DNA from: Chitinophagaceae bacterium
Lineage (GTDB): Bacteria; Bacteroidota; Bacteroidia; Chitinophagales; Chitinophagaceae
Reading direction: 5' to 3'
Assembly (NCBI GenBank): GCA_025363355.1
Contig: JANYEB010000122.1
Coordinates: 1-39,065, forward strand
Length of the DNA: 39,065 nt
The notes below the pieces were generated by a model. It saw nothing but the letters and a program-made list of their open reading frames with translations, ran no database searches and was not told the DNA's origin. How positions within the stretch are numbered: the stretch's first letter is position 1; each line of letters begins with the position of its first letter. This document shows positions 15,336-22,687 of the stretch, in pieces. A program made the translations under genes and the position numbers.

Positions 15336-15422
15336 AGAGAGGTGTCCGAGTGGTTGAAGGAGCACGCCTGGAAAGTGTGTAAACGGGTAACTGTTTCGAG
15401 AGTTCGAATCTCTTCCTCTCTG
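15336..15422 (+). tRNA. tRNA-Ser (anticodon GGA)
   Basis: 87-nt class II tRNA. The acceptor AGAGAGG pairs with CCTCTCT (15415-15421), the discriminator is G as in serine tRNAs, the anticodon loop CTGGAAA (15368-15374) has anticodon GGA, there is a long variable arm, and the T-loop is TTCGAAT. CCA is not encoded. Confidence 0.96.
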
Positions 15423-15432
15423 CAAAAAACAA

Positions 15433-15478
15433 AAAGGCACATAGATTCATAGGTTTTCCTTTGTTTCTTTGTGCCTTT
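15433..15478 (+). terminator. Hairpin after tRNA-Ser, possible terminator
   Basis: AAAGGCACATAG... (15433-15453) pairs with ...CTTTGTGCCTTT (15458-15478) over 21 positions with a few mismatches, ending in CTTTCT. It sits 10 bases after the tRNA and could end its transcript. It is also an echo element: the 12-mer CTTTGTGCCTTT recurs at 9002-9013 before mutY. Confidence 0.5.
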
Positions 15479-15498
15479 CTAATTAAAAATAATCGAAA

Positions 15499-16776
15499 AT
15501 GAATTTAATAGAAGAACTACGTTGGAGAGGAATGATTCAGGATATAATGCCTGGAACTGAAGAACAATTAAACAAGGAACTTACAAGTGCTTATGTTGGG
15601 TTTGACCCGACTGCTGATAGCCTGCATATTGGTAGCCTTGTTCCTATCTTATTATTAAAACACCTTCAAATTTGTGGACACAAACCTTATGCTTTAGTGG
15701 GTGGTGCAACAGGAATGGTGGGTGACCCAAGTGGTAAAAGCGAAGAAAGGAATTTATTAAGTGAAGATGTTTTAAATCATAATGTAAAGGGCATTCAGTC
15801 TCAATTGGAGAAATTTCTTGACTTTAATACTTCAATACCCAATGCTGCTGAAATTGTAAATAATTACGATTGGTTTAAAAACTTTACGTTTCTAAACTTT
15901 ATCAGGGATGTAGGCAAACACATTACTGTTAACTATATGATGAGTAAAGACAGTGTGAAAAAAAGATTGGAAGGTGACACAGGAATGAGCTTTACCGAAT
16001 TTACTTACCAATTAGTTCAGGGTTATGATTTCTACTATTTGAACCTGCATAATAACTGCAAACTACAAATGGGGGGCAGCGATCAATGGGGCAATATTGT
16101 TACAGGAACTGAATTGATAAGACGAAAAAGTGGAGGAGAAGCTTTTGCCTTTACCTGCCCTTTAATCACTAAAGCAGATGGTGGCAAGTTTGGCAAAACC
16201 GAAAAAGGAAATATTTGGTTAGATGCTACTAAAACTTCGCCTTACCAATTCTATCAGTTTTGGTTGAATAGTAGCGATGTAGATGCAGAAAAATGGATTA
16301 AAATCTTCACTTTGCTACCAAAAGAAGAAGTTTTTGCAATTATTAATGCACATAAACAAGACGAAAGCAAAAGATTATTGCAAAGAAGATTAGCAGAAGA
16401 AGTTACAAAATTTGTTCACGGAGCAGATGAATTGCAATTGGCTATTGAAACAACCGAAAAACTATTTGCCAACCAAAATGCTGCTGCCGAAAGTTTAAGT
16501 GTTGAAGATTTAGAAGCAATGGAAGGAATTGTTAGAATTTCTTATGAATCACTTAAAATTAACGAAGAAATTGATATTGTTAGCTTTTTAGCAGAAACTA
16601 CTATTTTGCCAAGTAAAGGCGAGGCTAAAAAAATGGTTCAAAATGGAGGTATTCAAATCAATCGAAACAAAGTAGAAGATTTACAAATGAAACTGAATGC
16701 TTCAATGTTGCTTCATAATAAATATTTATTGGTGCAAAAAGGAAAGAAAAACTACTATTTGGTAGAGGTGAAGTAA
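15499..16776 (+). CDS. tyrS: Tyrosyl-tRNA synthetase
   Basis: Class I aminoacyl-tRNA synthetase that charges tRNA-Tyr with tyrosine. The 425-residue protein has the HIGH-type motif as HIGS (43-46), the tyrosine-binding region YALVGGATGMVGDPSGK (64-80), QMGGSDQWGNI (190-200) and the KMSKS-type loop as KFGKT (230-234). A C-terminal S4-like RNA-binding domain occupies about residues 355-425 (LPSKGEAKKMVQNGGIQINR). The KFGKT form marks the bacterial TyrRS of the TyrS type. It lies 76 bases after tRNA-Ser and ends in a strong palindromic terminator at 16802-16826. Confidence 0.96.
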   Translation: MNLIEELRWRGMIQDIMPGTEEQLNKELTSAYVGFDPTADSLHIGSLVPILLLKHLQICGHKPYALVGGATGMVGDPSGKSEERNLLSEDVLNHNVKGIQSQLEKFLDFNTSIPNAAEIVNNYDWFKNFTFLNFIRDVGKHITVNYMMSKDSVKKRLEGDTGMSFTEFTYQLVQGYDFYYLNLHNNCKLQMGGSDQWGNIVTGTELIRRKSGGEAFAFTCPLITKADGGKFGKTEKGNIWLDATKTSPYQFYQFWLNSSDVDAEKWIKIFTLLPKEEVFAIINAHKQDESKRLLQRRLAEEVTKFVHGADELQLAIETTEKLFANQNAAAESLSVEDLEAMEGIVRISYESLKINEEIDIVSFLAETTILPSKGEAKKMVQNGGIQINRNKVEDLQMKLNASMLLHNKYLLVQKGKKNYYLVEVK

Positions 16777-16801
16777 TAATTTGGAGAAAATCTTATCAGT
16801 G

Positions 16802-16826
16802 GCGTGAATATTCACGCAATTTTTTT
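16802..16826 (+). terminator. Intrinsic terminator of tyrS
   Basis: The perfect palindrome GCGTGAATATTCACGC (16802-16817) is followed by AA and seven Ts, 26 bases after the tyrS stop codon. Confidence 0.85.
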
Positions 16827-16834
16827 AGCCTGAA

Positions 16835-17044
16835 TTTCCGGCAAGCCAGCAACAACTGTTTTTTTCGTGCCTGGGTTTCCGGCAAACAAATCACAACTAA
16901 TATTTTCGCCACGGAATTTCCGCCAAATAAACCACAACTGTTTTTTTTGTGCCTGAGTTTCCGGCAAGCTTTTACAACTAATATTTTCACCACGGAATTT
17001 CCGGCAAAGAAATATTAGTTAATGTTGGCTTGCCGGAAATTCCG
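16835..17044. repeat. 41-bp tandem array with 82-bp alternating unit and terminal inverted copy
   Basis: The word TTTCCGGCAA (once TTTCCGCCAA) starts at 16835, 16876, 16917, 16958 and 16998, giving spacings of 41, 41, 41 and 40. Each of the first four units also contains ACAACT, then a T-rich stretch. Units 1 and 3 continue GTTTTTTT..GTGCCTG; units 2 and 4 continue AATATTTTC..CCACGGAA, so the real period is an 82-bp dimer. Unit 5 pairs with an inverted copy: CGGAATTTCCGGCAA (16993-17007) against TTGCCGGAAATTCCG (17030-17044), a perfect 15-bp stem. No protein is encoded; 41 is not a multiple of three and open frames here are incidental. The remaining 17045-17198, before grpE, shows nothing notable. 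Confidence 0.9.
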
Positions 17045-17198
17045 CCTAAAGAATTAGGCTTATCGATACACCTTATTTCAATAAAATCCAAAGAAGCAAC
17101 CATAATTGACGCTACACCTAAAACTTATCTGCCATTTTTTCCTCTTTATTTCCTTGGCAACAAAATTGACAATACTACCAAAATATTTAAAATAAGCT

Positions 17199-17756
17199 AT
17201 GCAAGAGAACGATATTGTAGAAAATGTAACAGAAACTACACAAACAAATTTAAATACTGACGAAAATGCAGCAGATACAACAACCGTAGAAGAAACAGTT
17301 GTTGAGAGTGAAACAGATAAACTTCAAGCTGATTTGGCTGAACAAAAAGACAAATACTTACGTTTAATGGCTGAGTTTGAGAATTACAAACGCAGAACAT
17401 CTAAAGAAAGAATTGAACTTATTCAAACTGCTGGAAAAGATGTAATTGTTTCTATGCTTGATGTATTGGATGATGTTGACAGAGCCGAAAAACAACTTAC
17501 ATCAAGCGATGATATTGCTGTTCAAAAAGAAGGAATTCAACTTGTTTTTAATAAAATAAGAACCAGTTTATACTCAAAAGGAGTTAAAGTAATGGAAAGT
17601 GTAAATACAGATTTTGATGTTGAAAAGCACGAAGCAATTACAGAAATTCCTGCTCCATCAAACAAACAAAAAGGTAAGGTTTTAGATGAAGTTCAAAAAG
17701 GATATTATCTAAACGACAAATTGATAAGATTTGCAAAAGTGGTTGTAGGAAATTAA
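17199..17756 (+). CDS. grpE: Nucleotide exchange factor GrpE
   Basis: Co-chaperone that releases ADP from DnaK. The 185-residue protein has an acidic, unstructured N-terminus (about 1-40), a coiled-coil helix (about 40-80) containing the family segment LMAEFENYKRRTSKER (56-71), and a C-terminal beta domain with ITEIPAPSNKQKGKVLDEVQKGYYLNDKLIRFAKVVVGN-type features: VQKGY and the LIRFAKVVV end. I chose the ATG at 17199. It lies upstream of dnaJ on the same strand, and the 89-base gap between them is wholly occupied by an echo inverted repeat. No CIRCE operator is visible upstream. The 41-bp array ends about 150 bases before the start. Confidence 0.94.
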   Translation: MQENDIVENVTETTQTNLNTDENAADTTTVEETVVESETDKLQADLAEQKDKYLRLMAEFENYKRRTSKERIELIQTAGKDVIVSMLDVLDDVDRAEKQLTSSDDIAVQKEGIQLVFNKIRTSLYSKGVKVMESVNTDFDVEKHEAITEIPAPSNKQKGKVLDEVQKGYYLNDKLIRFAKVVVGN

Positions 17757-17845
17757 TGTGATAATATGATGATATGATAATTAGTTAATGAAAATTTTGT
17801 TGCTCATTTAATTATCACATCATCATATCATCAAATCATCAAATT
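17757..17845. repeat. Echo-type inverted repeat filling the grpE-dnaJ gap
   Basis: The left arm (17757-17790) is built of GATAATATGATGATATGATAA-like words, in which ATGAT and ATAAT recur. The right arm (from about 17811) carries the complementary words ATTATCACATCATCATATCATC and runs directly into the dnaJ start codon at 17846. The mRNA could fold the dnaJ initiation region into a long imperfect hairpin. Confidence 0.75.
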
Positions 17846-19006
17846 ATGAAAAGAGATTATTACGAAATATTAGGGGTTAGCAAATCTTCATCTGCCGATG
17901 AAATTAAAAAGGCTTACCGTAAAACCGCAATGCAATATCATCCTGATAGAAACCCAGGAGATAAAGCAGCTGAAGATAAATTTAAAGAAGCAGCTGAAGC
18001 TTACGAAGTGCTAAGTGATGCTGATAAAAAAGCTAAGTACGACAGATACGGTCATCAAGCTTTTGGTCCAGGCACCAGTGGTGGTGGATTCCACAACTCT
18101 AATATGGACGATATTTTTAGCCAGTTTGGAGATATTTTTGGCAACAGTGGATTTGGTGATTTTTTTGGAGGAGGAAGTCAACGCTCCAGTGCCAGAGGAT
18201 CAAGTGGGGGAGGACAACGTGGTAGTAATTTAAGAATAAAAATCAAACTAAATTATGCCGAAATCGCAACAGGAATTACCAAACAAGTAAAGGTAAAAAA
18301 ACACGTAGCTTGTAATACTTGTGGTGGCAATGGTGCAAAAGATAAAAGCAGTTTTCAAAAATGTGGAACTTGTGGAGGTAGCGGTCAGGTTCGCAGGGTG
18401 CAAAATACTTTCTTAGGTCAAATGCAAACTGTTACAACTTGCCCTTCTTGCAATGGCGAAGGTTCTACCATTACATCTAAATGTGGTAGTTGCAAAGGCG
18501 AAGGAAGAATGTTTGGAGAAGAAATGATTAACATTGAAATTCCCGCAGGTGTACAAGAAGGAATGCAACTAAGTATGAGTGGTAAAGGAAATGCAGGAGA
18601 AAGAGGTGGTTATCCGGGAGATTTAATTATTCAGATTGAAGAAGAACAGCATTCAGAATTACAACGTGATGGATTAAATGTTGCTTACGATTTATATATC
18701 TCATTTCCAGATGCAGTTTTTGGTACAGAAGTAGAAGTGCCAACAATAACAGGAAGAGTAAAAATGAAAATTCCTGCTGGAACACAAAGCGGAAAAATAC
18801 TTCGTTTAAAAGGAAAGGGATTTCCAGAAGTTCAAGGATACAACAAAGGAGATCAGATGATTTATGTAAATGTTTGGACACCACAACACGTTTCAAGTGA
18901 AGAGAAATCAGCCCTTGAAAAACTAAATCATAGCGACAACTTTAAGCCTAAACCAGATAAAAAAGATAAAAGCTTTTTTGAAAGAGTAAAAGAAGCATTT
19001 AGTTAA
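17846..19006 (+). CDS. dnaJ: Chaperone DnaJ
   Basis: Type I Hsp40 that delivers substrates to DnaK and stimulates its ATPase. The 386-residue protein is full length. The J domain (1-70) has HPD at 32-34, then a Gly/Phe-rich linker (about 75-125). The zinc-binding domain has four CxxCxGxG repeats ([32 protein letters not shown]), followed by the C-terminal substrate-binding domains. It is co-directional with grpE, separated by the echo hairpin, and followed by a strong terminator. The pair forms the usual heat-shock set without dnaK in this window. Confidence 0.97.
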   Translation: MKRDYYEILGVSKSSSADEIKKAYRKTAMQYHPDRNPGDKAAEDKFKEAAEAYEVLSDADKKAKYDRYGHQAFGPGTSGGGFHNSNMDDIFSQFGDIFGNSGFGDFFGGGSQRSSARGSSGGGQRGSNLRIKIKLNYAEIATGITKQVKVKKHVACNTCGGNGAKDKSSFQKCGTCGGSGQVRRVQNTFLGQMQTVTTCPSCNGEGSTITSKCGSCKGEGRMFGEEMINIEIPAGVQEGMQLSMSGKGNAGERGGYPGDLIIQIEEEQHSELQRDGLNVAYDLYISFPDAVFGTEVEVPTITGRVKMKIPAGTQSGKILRLKGKGFPEVQGYNKGDQMIYVNVWTPQHVSSEEKSALEKLNHSDNFKPKPDKKDKSFFERVKEAFS

Positions 19007-19012
19007 TTGACA

Positions 19013-19050
19013 AATAATAAAGCCGAGGTTTATACTTCGGCTTTATTATT
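19013..19050 (+). terminator. Intrinsic terminator of grpE-dnaJ
   Basis: AATAATAAAGCCGA (19013-19026) pairs perfectly with TCGGCTTTATTATT (19037-19050), 7 bases after the dnaJ stop codon. Confidence 0.85.
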
Positions 19051-19118
19051 ATATATAAAGCAATATTTTTAATACCACAGATTAACTTTTCTCAAACATA
19101 TACTCATTCGTTTAACCC

Positions 19119-19126
19119 TATTTTTG
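19119..19126 (+). promoter_or_regulatory. Promoter -7 element of lptB
   Basis: TATTTTTG is an exact TAnnTTTG match 15 bases before the TTG start codon of lptB, implying a very short leader. No clear -33 element. Confidence 0.5.
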
Positions 19127-19141
19127 TAAAAATTTTATACA

Positions 19142-19951
19142 TTGAGTTTAACCATACATACAAAAGACTTAGTTAAGATTTACAAGAACAGAACTGTTGT
19201 AAATAAAGTTTCTGTTGAGGTGAAACAAGGCGAAATTGTGGGTTTACTTGGGCCAAATGGAGCTGGTAAAACCACTTCTTTTTATATGGTAGTTGGATTG
19301 ATTAAACCAGATGAAGGGCGTGTTTTTTTAAACGAACAAGACATTACTAGTTTGCCAATGTATAAACGTGCTCAGCTTGGAATTGGTTATTTGCCACAAG
19401 AACCAAGTGTGTTTAGAAAATTGTCTGTCGAAGATAATATTATGGCTGTACTTGAAATGACCAAACTGAATAAAGTTGAGCGAAGGAATAAATTAGAGTC
19501 GTTACTGGATGAGTTTAATTTGAATAAGGTTAGAAAAAACAATGGCGATAGTTTAAGTGGTGGCGAAAGAAGAAGAACAGAGATTGCAAGGGCTTTGGCT
19601 GTTGATCCAAAATTTATTTTGCTAGATGAACCTTTTGCAGGAGTTGATCCAATTGCTGTAGAAGATATTCAAACAGTTGTTGCAAAACTAAAGTACAAGA
19701 ATATTGGTATTTTGATTACAGATCATAATGTAAACGAAACTTTATCTATTTGCGATAGAGCTTATTTATTAATTGAGGGTAAAATATTTAAACACGGAAC
19801 TGCAGAACAATTAGCAAATGATGAGCAAGTTAGAAGGCTATATCTGGGAACTAATTTTGAACTAAAACGTAAAGATTGGATTATAGATATGGAAAGAGAA
19901 AACGCTGAAATAAGAAACAGTGAACAGCTAGCAGTAAATGGTGAATTGTAA
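19142..19951 (+). CDS. lptB: LPS export system ATP-binding protein LptB
   Basis: ATPase of the LptB2FG complex that extracts lipopolysaccharide from the inner membrane. Walker A is GPNGAGKT (37-44), the Q-loop is Gln86 ([13 protein letters not shown], the LptB form), the signature is LSGGERRR (138-145), Walker B is FILLDEP (158-164) and the switch is His195. The start is TTG at 19142, since no ATG lies nearby and the frame gives the family N-terminus. LptB usually ends soon after RRLYLGxNFELKRK (residue about 244). Here about 25 extra residues ([24 protein letters not shown]) are encoded partly by repeat-like text (AACAGTGAACAG...CAGTAAATGGTGAATTG). Confidence 0.93.
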   Translation: MSLTIHTKDLVKIYKNRTVVNKVSVEVKQGEIVGLLGPNGAGKTTSFYMVVGLIKPDEGRVFLNEQDITSLPMYKRAQLGIGYLPQEPSVFRKLSVEDNIMAVLEMTKLNKVERRNKLESLLDEFNLNKVRKNNGDSLSGGERRRTEIARALAVDPKFILLDEPFAGVDPIAVEDIQTVVAKLKYKNIGILITDHNVNETLSICDRAYLLIEGKIFKHGTAEQLANDEQVRRLYLGTNFELKRKDWIIDMERENAEIRNSEQLAVNGEL

Positions 19952-20015
19952 TTGGTGAGAAGGAGTTTGTTTGTTGAGGAATGACAATAAACCACAAACG
20001 ATAAACATTTTTAAT

Positions 20016-20364
20016 AACTACAAACCCGAGCTATCGCTTTATTTATAAAGAGGAAAGTCCGGACAGCATAGAGCAATTTACTGGTTAATAGCCAGGTCTT
20101 GTTTACAAGAACAGAAAGTGCCACAGAAAATAACCGCCATTTATGGTAAGGGTGAAAATGTAGGGTAAGAGCCTACGGTATATTGCAGTAATGTAGTATA
20201 TGGGTAAACCTTAAATGCTGTAATGCCACGTATAGGTGCTTTAAGAGCTGCTCGTTCAAGACTGAAAAGTGAGTACCAGGGTAGGCAGCAAGATTTAGTT
20301 AGTAATAACTAAGCTAGATAAATGATAGTTTAGAAACAGAATCCGGCTTATGAGGTTTGTAGTT
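20016..20364 (+). ncRNA. rnpB: RNase P RNA (M1 RNA, bacterial type A-like)
   Basis: Catalytic RNA of RNase P, which matures tRNA 5' ends. The P1 helix pairs AACTACAAACC (20016-20026) with GGTTTGTAGTT (20354-20364). Conserved blocks occur in order: GAGGAAAGTCCGGAC, AGTGCCACAGAAA, GGTAAGAGCCTACGG, and finally GATAAATGATAG...ACAGAATCCGGCTTA. The length of about 349 nt is normal. T-rich sequence follows. It is convergent with pyrF, only about 20 bases from its stop codon. End points are inferred from P1 and may differ by a few bases. Confidence 0.95.
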
Positions 20365-20384
20365 ATATTTTTTATTTGAGTTAA

Positions 20385-21194
20385 CTAAATGCCAGTTAAG
20401 TAATCCTGCATTTCAACTTGATACTGTTTTGCAATTTCAGCAGCTTCACTATCAAAATTTTCTTTGTCAGATGCGTAAATAATGGCTCTGCTTGCATTTA
20501 CAAGCAATCCAATACTGCTGTTCAATCCAGCATCACTCACATCTTTTAAACTACCACCTTGAAATCCAACACCAGGAACTAACAAAAAATTATCTGGAAT
20601 TATTTTTCTAATACTTGAAATTTGCTTTGCTTGTGTTGCACCTACAACAAACATTAAATTGTTAGGTGTTCCCCAACTTGCAATAGTGCTAATTACTTTT
20701 TCATATAAAAAATGATTACCTGTTTGCAGCATTTCAAAATCATTAGCACCCTTGTTACTTGTTAATCCTAAAACAATGGTAAACTTATTTTCATATTCAA
20801 GAAATGGTCTAATGCTATCTTCACCCATATAAGGAGCAACTGTGATGGCATCAAAAGGTAAGGTTTCAAAAAAAGCTTTAGCATATTGTGCAGATGTGTT
20901 GCCAATATCGCCACGTTTTGCATCAGCAATTTTAAAATGTGTATCTGGAATATGATGCAATGTTTCTTCCATCATCTCCCAACCCTTTGCTCCCATTGAT
21001 TCATAAAAAGCTGTGTTGATTTTATAGCTGACACAATATTCTTTTGTAGCATCAATAATGGCTTTGTTGAAATTAACAATGGCATTGGGTGATAGTTGTA
21101 AATGTTTGGGTATTTTACAAAGTTCAGTATCTAATCCTACACATAAATAAGATTTTTTATCAAGAATGTGCTGTGTAAGTTGCTGCTTGGTCAT
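20385..21194 (-). CDS. pyrF: Orotidine 5'-phosphate decarboxylase (subfamily 2)
   Basis: Last step of de novo UMP synthesis: decarboxylation of orotidine monophosphate, cytoplasm. The 269-residue protein belongs to the longer subfamily 2 group. It has the N-terminal LCVGLDTEL, NFNKAIIDAT, the catalytic DAKRGDIGNT block (91-100, Lys93 between the two aspartates), and VGATQAKQ followed by LVPGVGFQGG, the phosphate-binding region. A promoter candidate lies at 21210-21237. It runs convergently toward rnpB and divergently from folB. Confidence 0.94.
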   Translation of the reverse strand: MTKQQLTQHILDKKSYLCVGLDTELCKIPKHLQLSPNAIVNFNKAIIDATKEYCVSYKINTAFYESMGAKGWEMMEETLHHIPDTHFKIADAKRGDIGNTSAQYAKAFFETLPFDAITVAPYMGEDSIRPFLEYENKFTIVLGLTSNKGANDFEMLQTGNHFLYEKVISTIASWGTPNNLMFVVGATQAKQISSIRKIIPDNFLLVPGVGFQGGSLKDVSDAGLNSSIGLLVNASRAIIYASDKENFDSEAAEIAKQYQVEMQDYLTGI

Positions 21195-21209
21195 TGCGTT
21201 TTATTTATG

Positions 21210-21237
21210 CAAATAAACAAATTAACTGATTAGCCAA
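21210..21237 (-). promoter_or_regulatory. Promoter candidate for pyrF
   Basis: TTG (21237-21235), 17 bases, TTTATTTG (21217-21210), 7 of 8 matches to TAnnTTTG; 15 bases from the -7 element to the ATG. The -33 part falls in a short-word repeat region. Confidence 0.4.
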
Positions 21238-21256
21238 TAAACTAATTAACGGCTCT

Positions 21257-21264
21257 TATCTTCG
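21257..21264 (+). promoter_or_regulatory. Possible -7 element directly before folB
   Basis: TATCTTCG (7 of 8 to TAnnTTTG) ends only 4 bases before the folB ATG, so a transcript from it would be leaderless or nearly so. No -33 element is evident. Confidence 0.3.
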
Positions 21265-21268
21265 CAAA

Positions 21269-21631
21269 ATGATATCGATTCTCTTGCAAAATCTTCAATT
21301 CAAAGCTTTTCACGGTTTATATGCCGAAGAAAAAGTTTTAGGCAATGTTTTTGAAGTAAATCTTACCGTGAAATATCAGCCAGAAATATTGCCAATTATT
21401 AACATTGAACAAACTATCAATTATCAAAATTTGTTTGACATTGTAGCAAGAAGAATGAATGTTGCAACAGAGCTTTTAGAAACCTTGGTTACATCAATTT
21501 CTAATGATATTGAAACATCGTTTCCTTTTATTGAAAATATAGAAATATCAATCACAAAAAAAAATCCACCAATCAAAGGCTTTAATGGCAGTGTTGCTGT
21601 TAGTTTTGAGAAAATTATAACGAAAGAATAA
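21269..21631 (+). CDS. folB: Dihydroneopterin aldolase
   Basis: Folate pathway enzyme that converts 7,8-dihydroneopterin to 6-hydroxymethyl-7,8-dihydropterin and glycolaldehyde. The 120-residue protein has the usual size. It has the N-terminal FKAFHGLYAEEKVLGN block with the substrate-binding Glu21, the central TINYQNLFDIVARRM helix and the C-terminal ISITKKNPPIKG, which carries the catalytic lysine region. Its stop codon overlaps the start of the next gene by one base (TAATG), so the two are translationally coupled. It heads a four-gene run ending at 24001. Confidence 0.93.
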   Translation: MISILLQNLQFKAFHGLYAEEKVLGNVFEVNLTVKYQPEILPIINIEQTINYQNLFDIVARRMNVATELLETLVTSISNDIETSFPFIENIEISITKKNPPIKGFNGSVAVSFEKIITKE

Positions 21632-22383
21632 TGAGAAAGTTTTTTTTTATAGCTGCGTTAACGATAGCTACAAACATTTTTGCACAGGAAACATCTGTTT
21701 TGCTTAAAGAAGCATACAACCTTGAGTTAAAGTTTAATGAACCCGATGCTCTTGCCAAATACAAACAGGTTTTGGTGAACGAGCCATCTAACTACAAAGC
21801 TTTGTCAAGAGCTGCTGAGTTAAGCTGCTCTATTGGTGCAAGAAACACTAATGCTAAAGATAAAAGATTGCTCTATGAAACTGCGTTAGCTTTTGCAAAC
21901 AGAGCTCTTGTTGTTGATAGTAATAGTGCAAACTCATTTTACTTGTTATCACTAGCAAGTGGTAAAATGACTGAAGTTGAAACTGAAAATAAAAAGAAAG
22001 TTGCTTTTGTTAGAGATATTAAAGTGTATGCTGACAAAGCTTTACAAATAAACCCTAATCACGCACTAGCAAATTTTATTGAAGGTAAATGGCATTATGA
22101 AATGGTTACACTTGGTTGGACAAAAAAACTGGCTGTAAAAACTTTATATGGTGGTTTGCCAGACCCATCAATAGAAAAATGCATTGATTATTTAGAGAAG
22201 TGTAAAAAAAATGATCCGTATTTTGTGCTGAACTATCTCACTTTAGCAAAAGCATATAAGGAAAACAACAATGCAGTTAAAATGTTGGAAGTATTGAATC
22301 AATTAGTGAAATTACCCAAACGAAATTTTGATGATGCAGCATATATTGATGAAGGAAAAAAGATGCTGGCTGACGAGCAATAA
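21631..22383 (+). CDS. Exported TPR protein, RMDN-like
   Basis: 250-residue protein with a signal peptide (about 1-18, cleavage likely after NIFA, before QETS) followed by helical repeats: EAYNLELKFNEPDALAKYKQVL, NYKALSRAAELSCSIGAR, ANRALVVDSNSANSFYLLSLASG. The segment EGKWHYEMVTLGWTKKLAVKTLYGGLP followed by KCIDYLEKCKKNDPYFVLNYLTLAKAYKE resembles the core of the RMDN (regulator of microtubule dynamics) TPR family known from eukaryotes and some bacteria. The function of the bacterial form is unknown. It overlaps folB by one base and is followed by the acyl-CoA-binding protein. The identification rests on recognised motifs only. Confidence 0.7.
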   Translation: MRKFFFIAALTIATNIFAQETSVLLKEAYNLELKFNEPDALAKYKQVLVNEPSNYKALSRAAELSCSIGARNTNAKDKRLLYETALAFANRALVVDSNSANSFYLLSLASGKMTEVETENKKKVAFVRDIKVYADKALQINPNHALANFIEGKWHYEMVTLGWTKKLAVKTLYGGLPDPSIEKCIDYLEKCKKNDPYFVLNYLTLAKAYKENNNAVKMLEVLNQLVKLPKRNFDDAAYIDEGKKMLADEQ

Positions 22384-22415
22384 AACCTGTTAATTTGTAA
22401 TATCAAAAATTAAAA

Positions 22416-22673
22416 ATGGAACTACAACAATTATTTCAAGAAGCAGTAGCAACAAGCAAAACCTTAGCAGAAAGACCAGATAATGAAACGTTATTAAAAC
22501 TATATTCTCTATACAAACAAGCAACTGAAGGCGACAATTCAGGCGATGCTCCATCAAATCCATTTGACTTTGTAAACAAAGCAAAACACAATGCTTGGGA
22601 ATCTTTGAAAGGCACAACAAAAGATAGTGCTATGCAACAATATTTGAATTTAATGAAGCAATTAAAAGGATAA
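22416..22673 (+). CDS. Acyl-CoA-binding protein
   Basis: Small cytosolic four-helix protein (85 residues, the exact family size) that binds long-chain acyl-CoA esters. Ligand residues of the family are in place: Tyr30, Tyr33 and Lys34 in LYSLYKQATEGD (29-40), Lys55/Lys57 and Trp61 in NKAKHNAWESLKG, and a C-terminal Tyr76. ACBP is universal in eukaryotes and patchy in bacteria. It sits between the RMDN-like gene and the membrane Fe-S protein on the same strand (gaps of 32 and 14 bases). With the acyl-CoA synthetase at 31221 and EtfAB it supports active handling of acyl-CoA. Confidence 0.93.
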   Translation: MELQQLFQEAVATSKTLAERPDNETLLKLYSLYKQATEGDNSGDAPSNPFDFVNKAKHNAWESLKGTTKDSAMQQYLNLMKQLKG

Positions 22674-22687
22674 TTAATAACTAGATT

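Noticed and set aside
16796-16993. 65-codon frame on the minus strand covering the tandem array
   Set aside because: It exists because the 41-bp units lack stops; the period is not a multiple of three, so the repeats are read in shifting frames and the protein has no consistent repeat.
16835-17007. CRISPR array
   Set aside because: Units are contiguous and conserved almost throughout; there are no unique spacers, and no cas genes are present.
17165-17198. E. coli-type TTGACA promoter before grpE
   Set aside because: TTGACA is present but the Bacteroidota sigma factor uses TTTG/TAnnTTTG and no matching -10 is convincing. No CIRCE repeat is seen either.
17030-17260. 76-codon frame starting TTG before grpE
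   Set aside because: It begins inside the repeat array, overlaps grpE in another frame and has no recognisable features.
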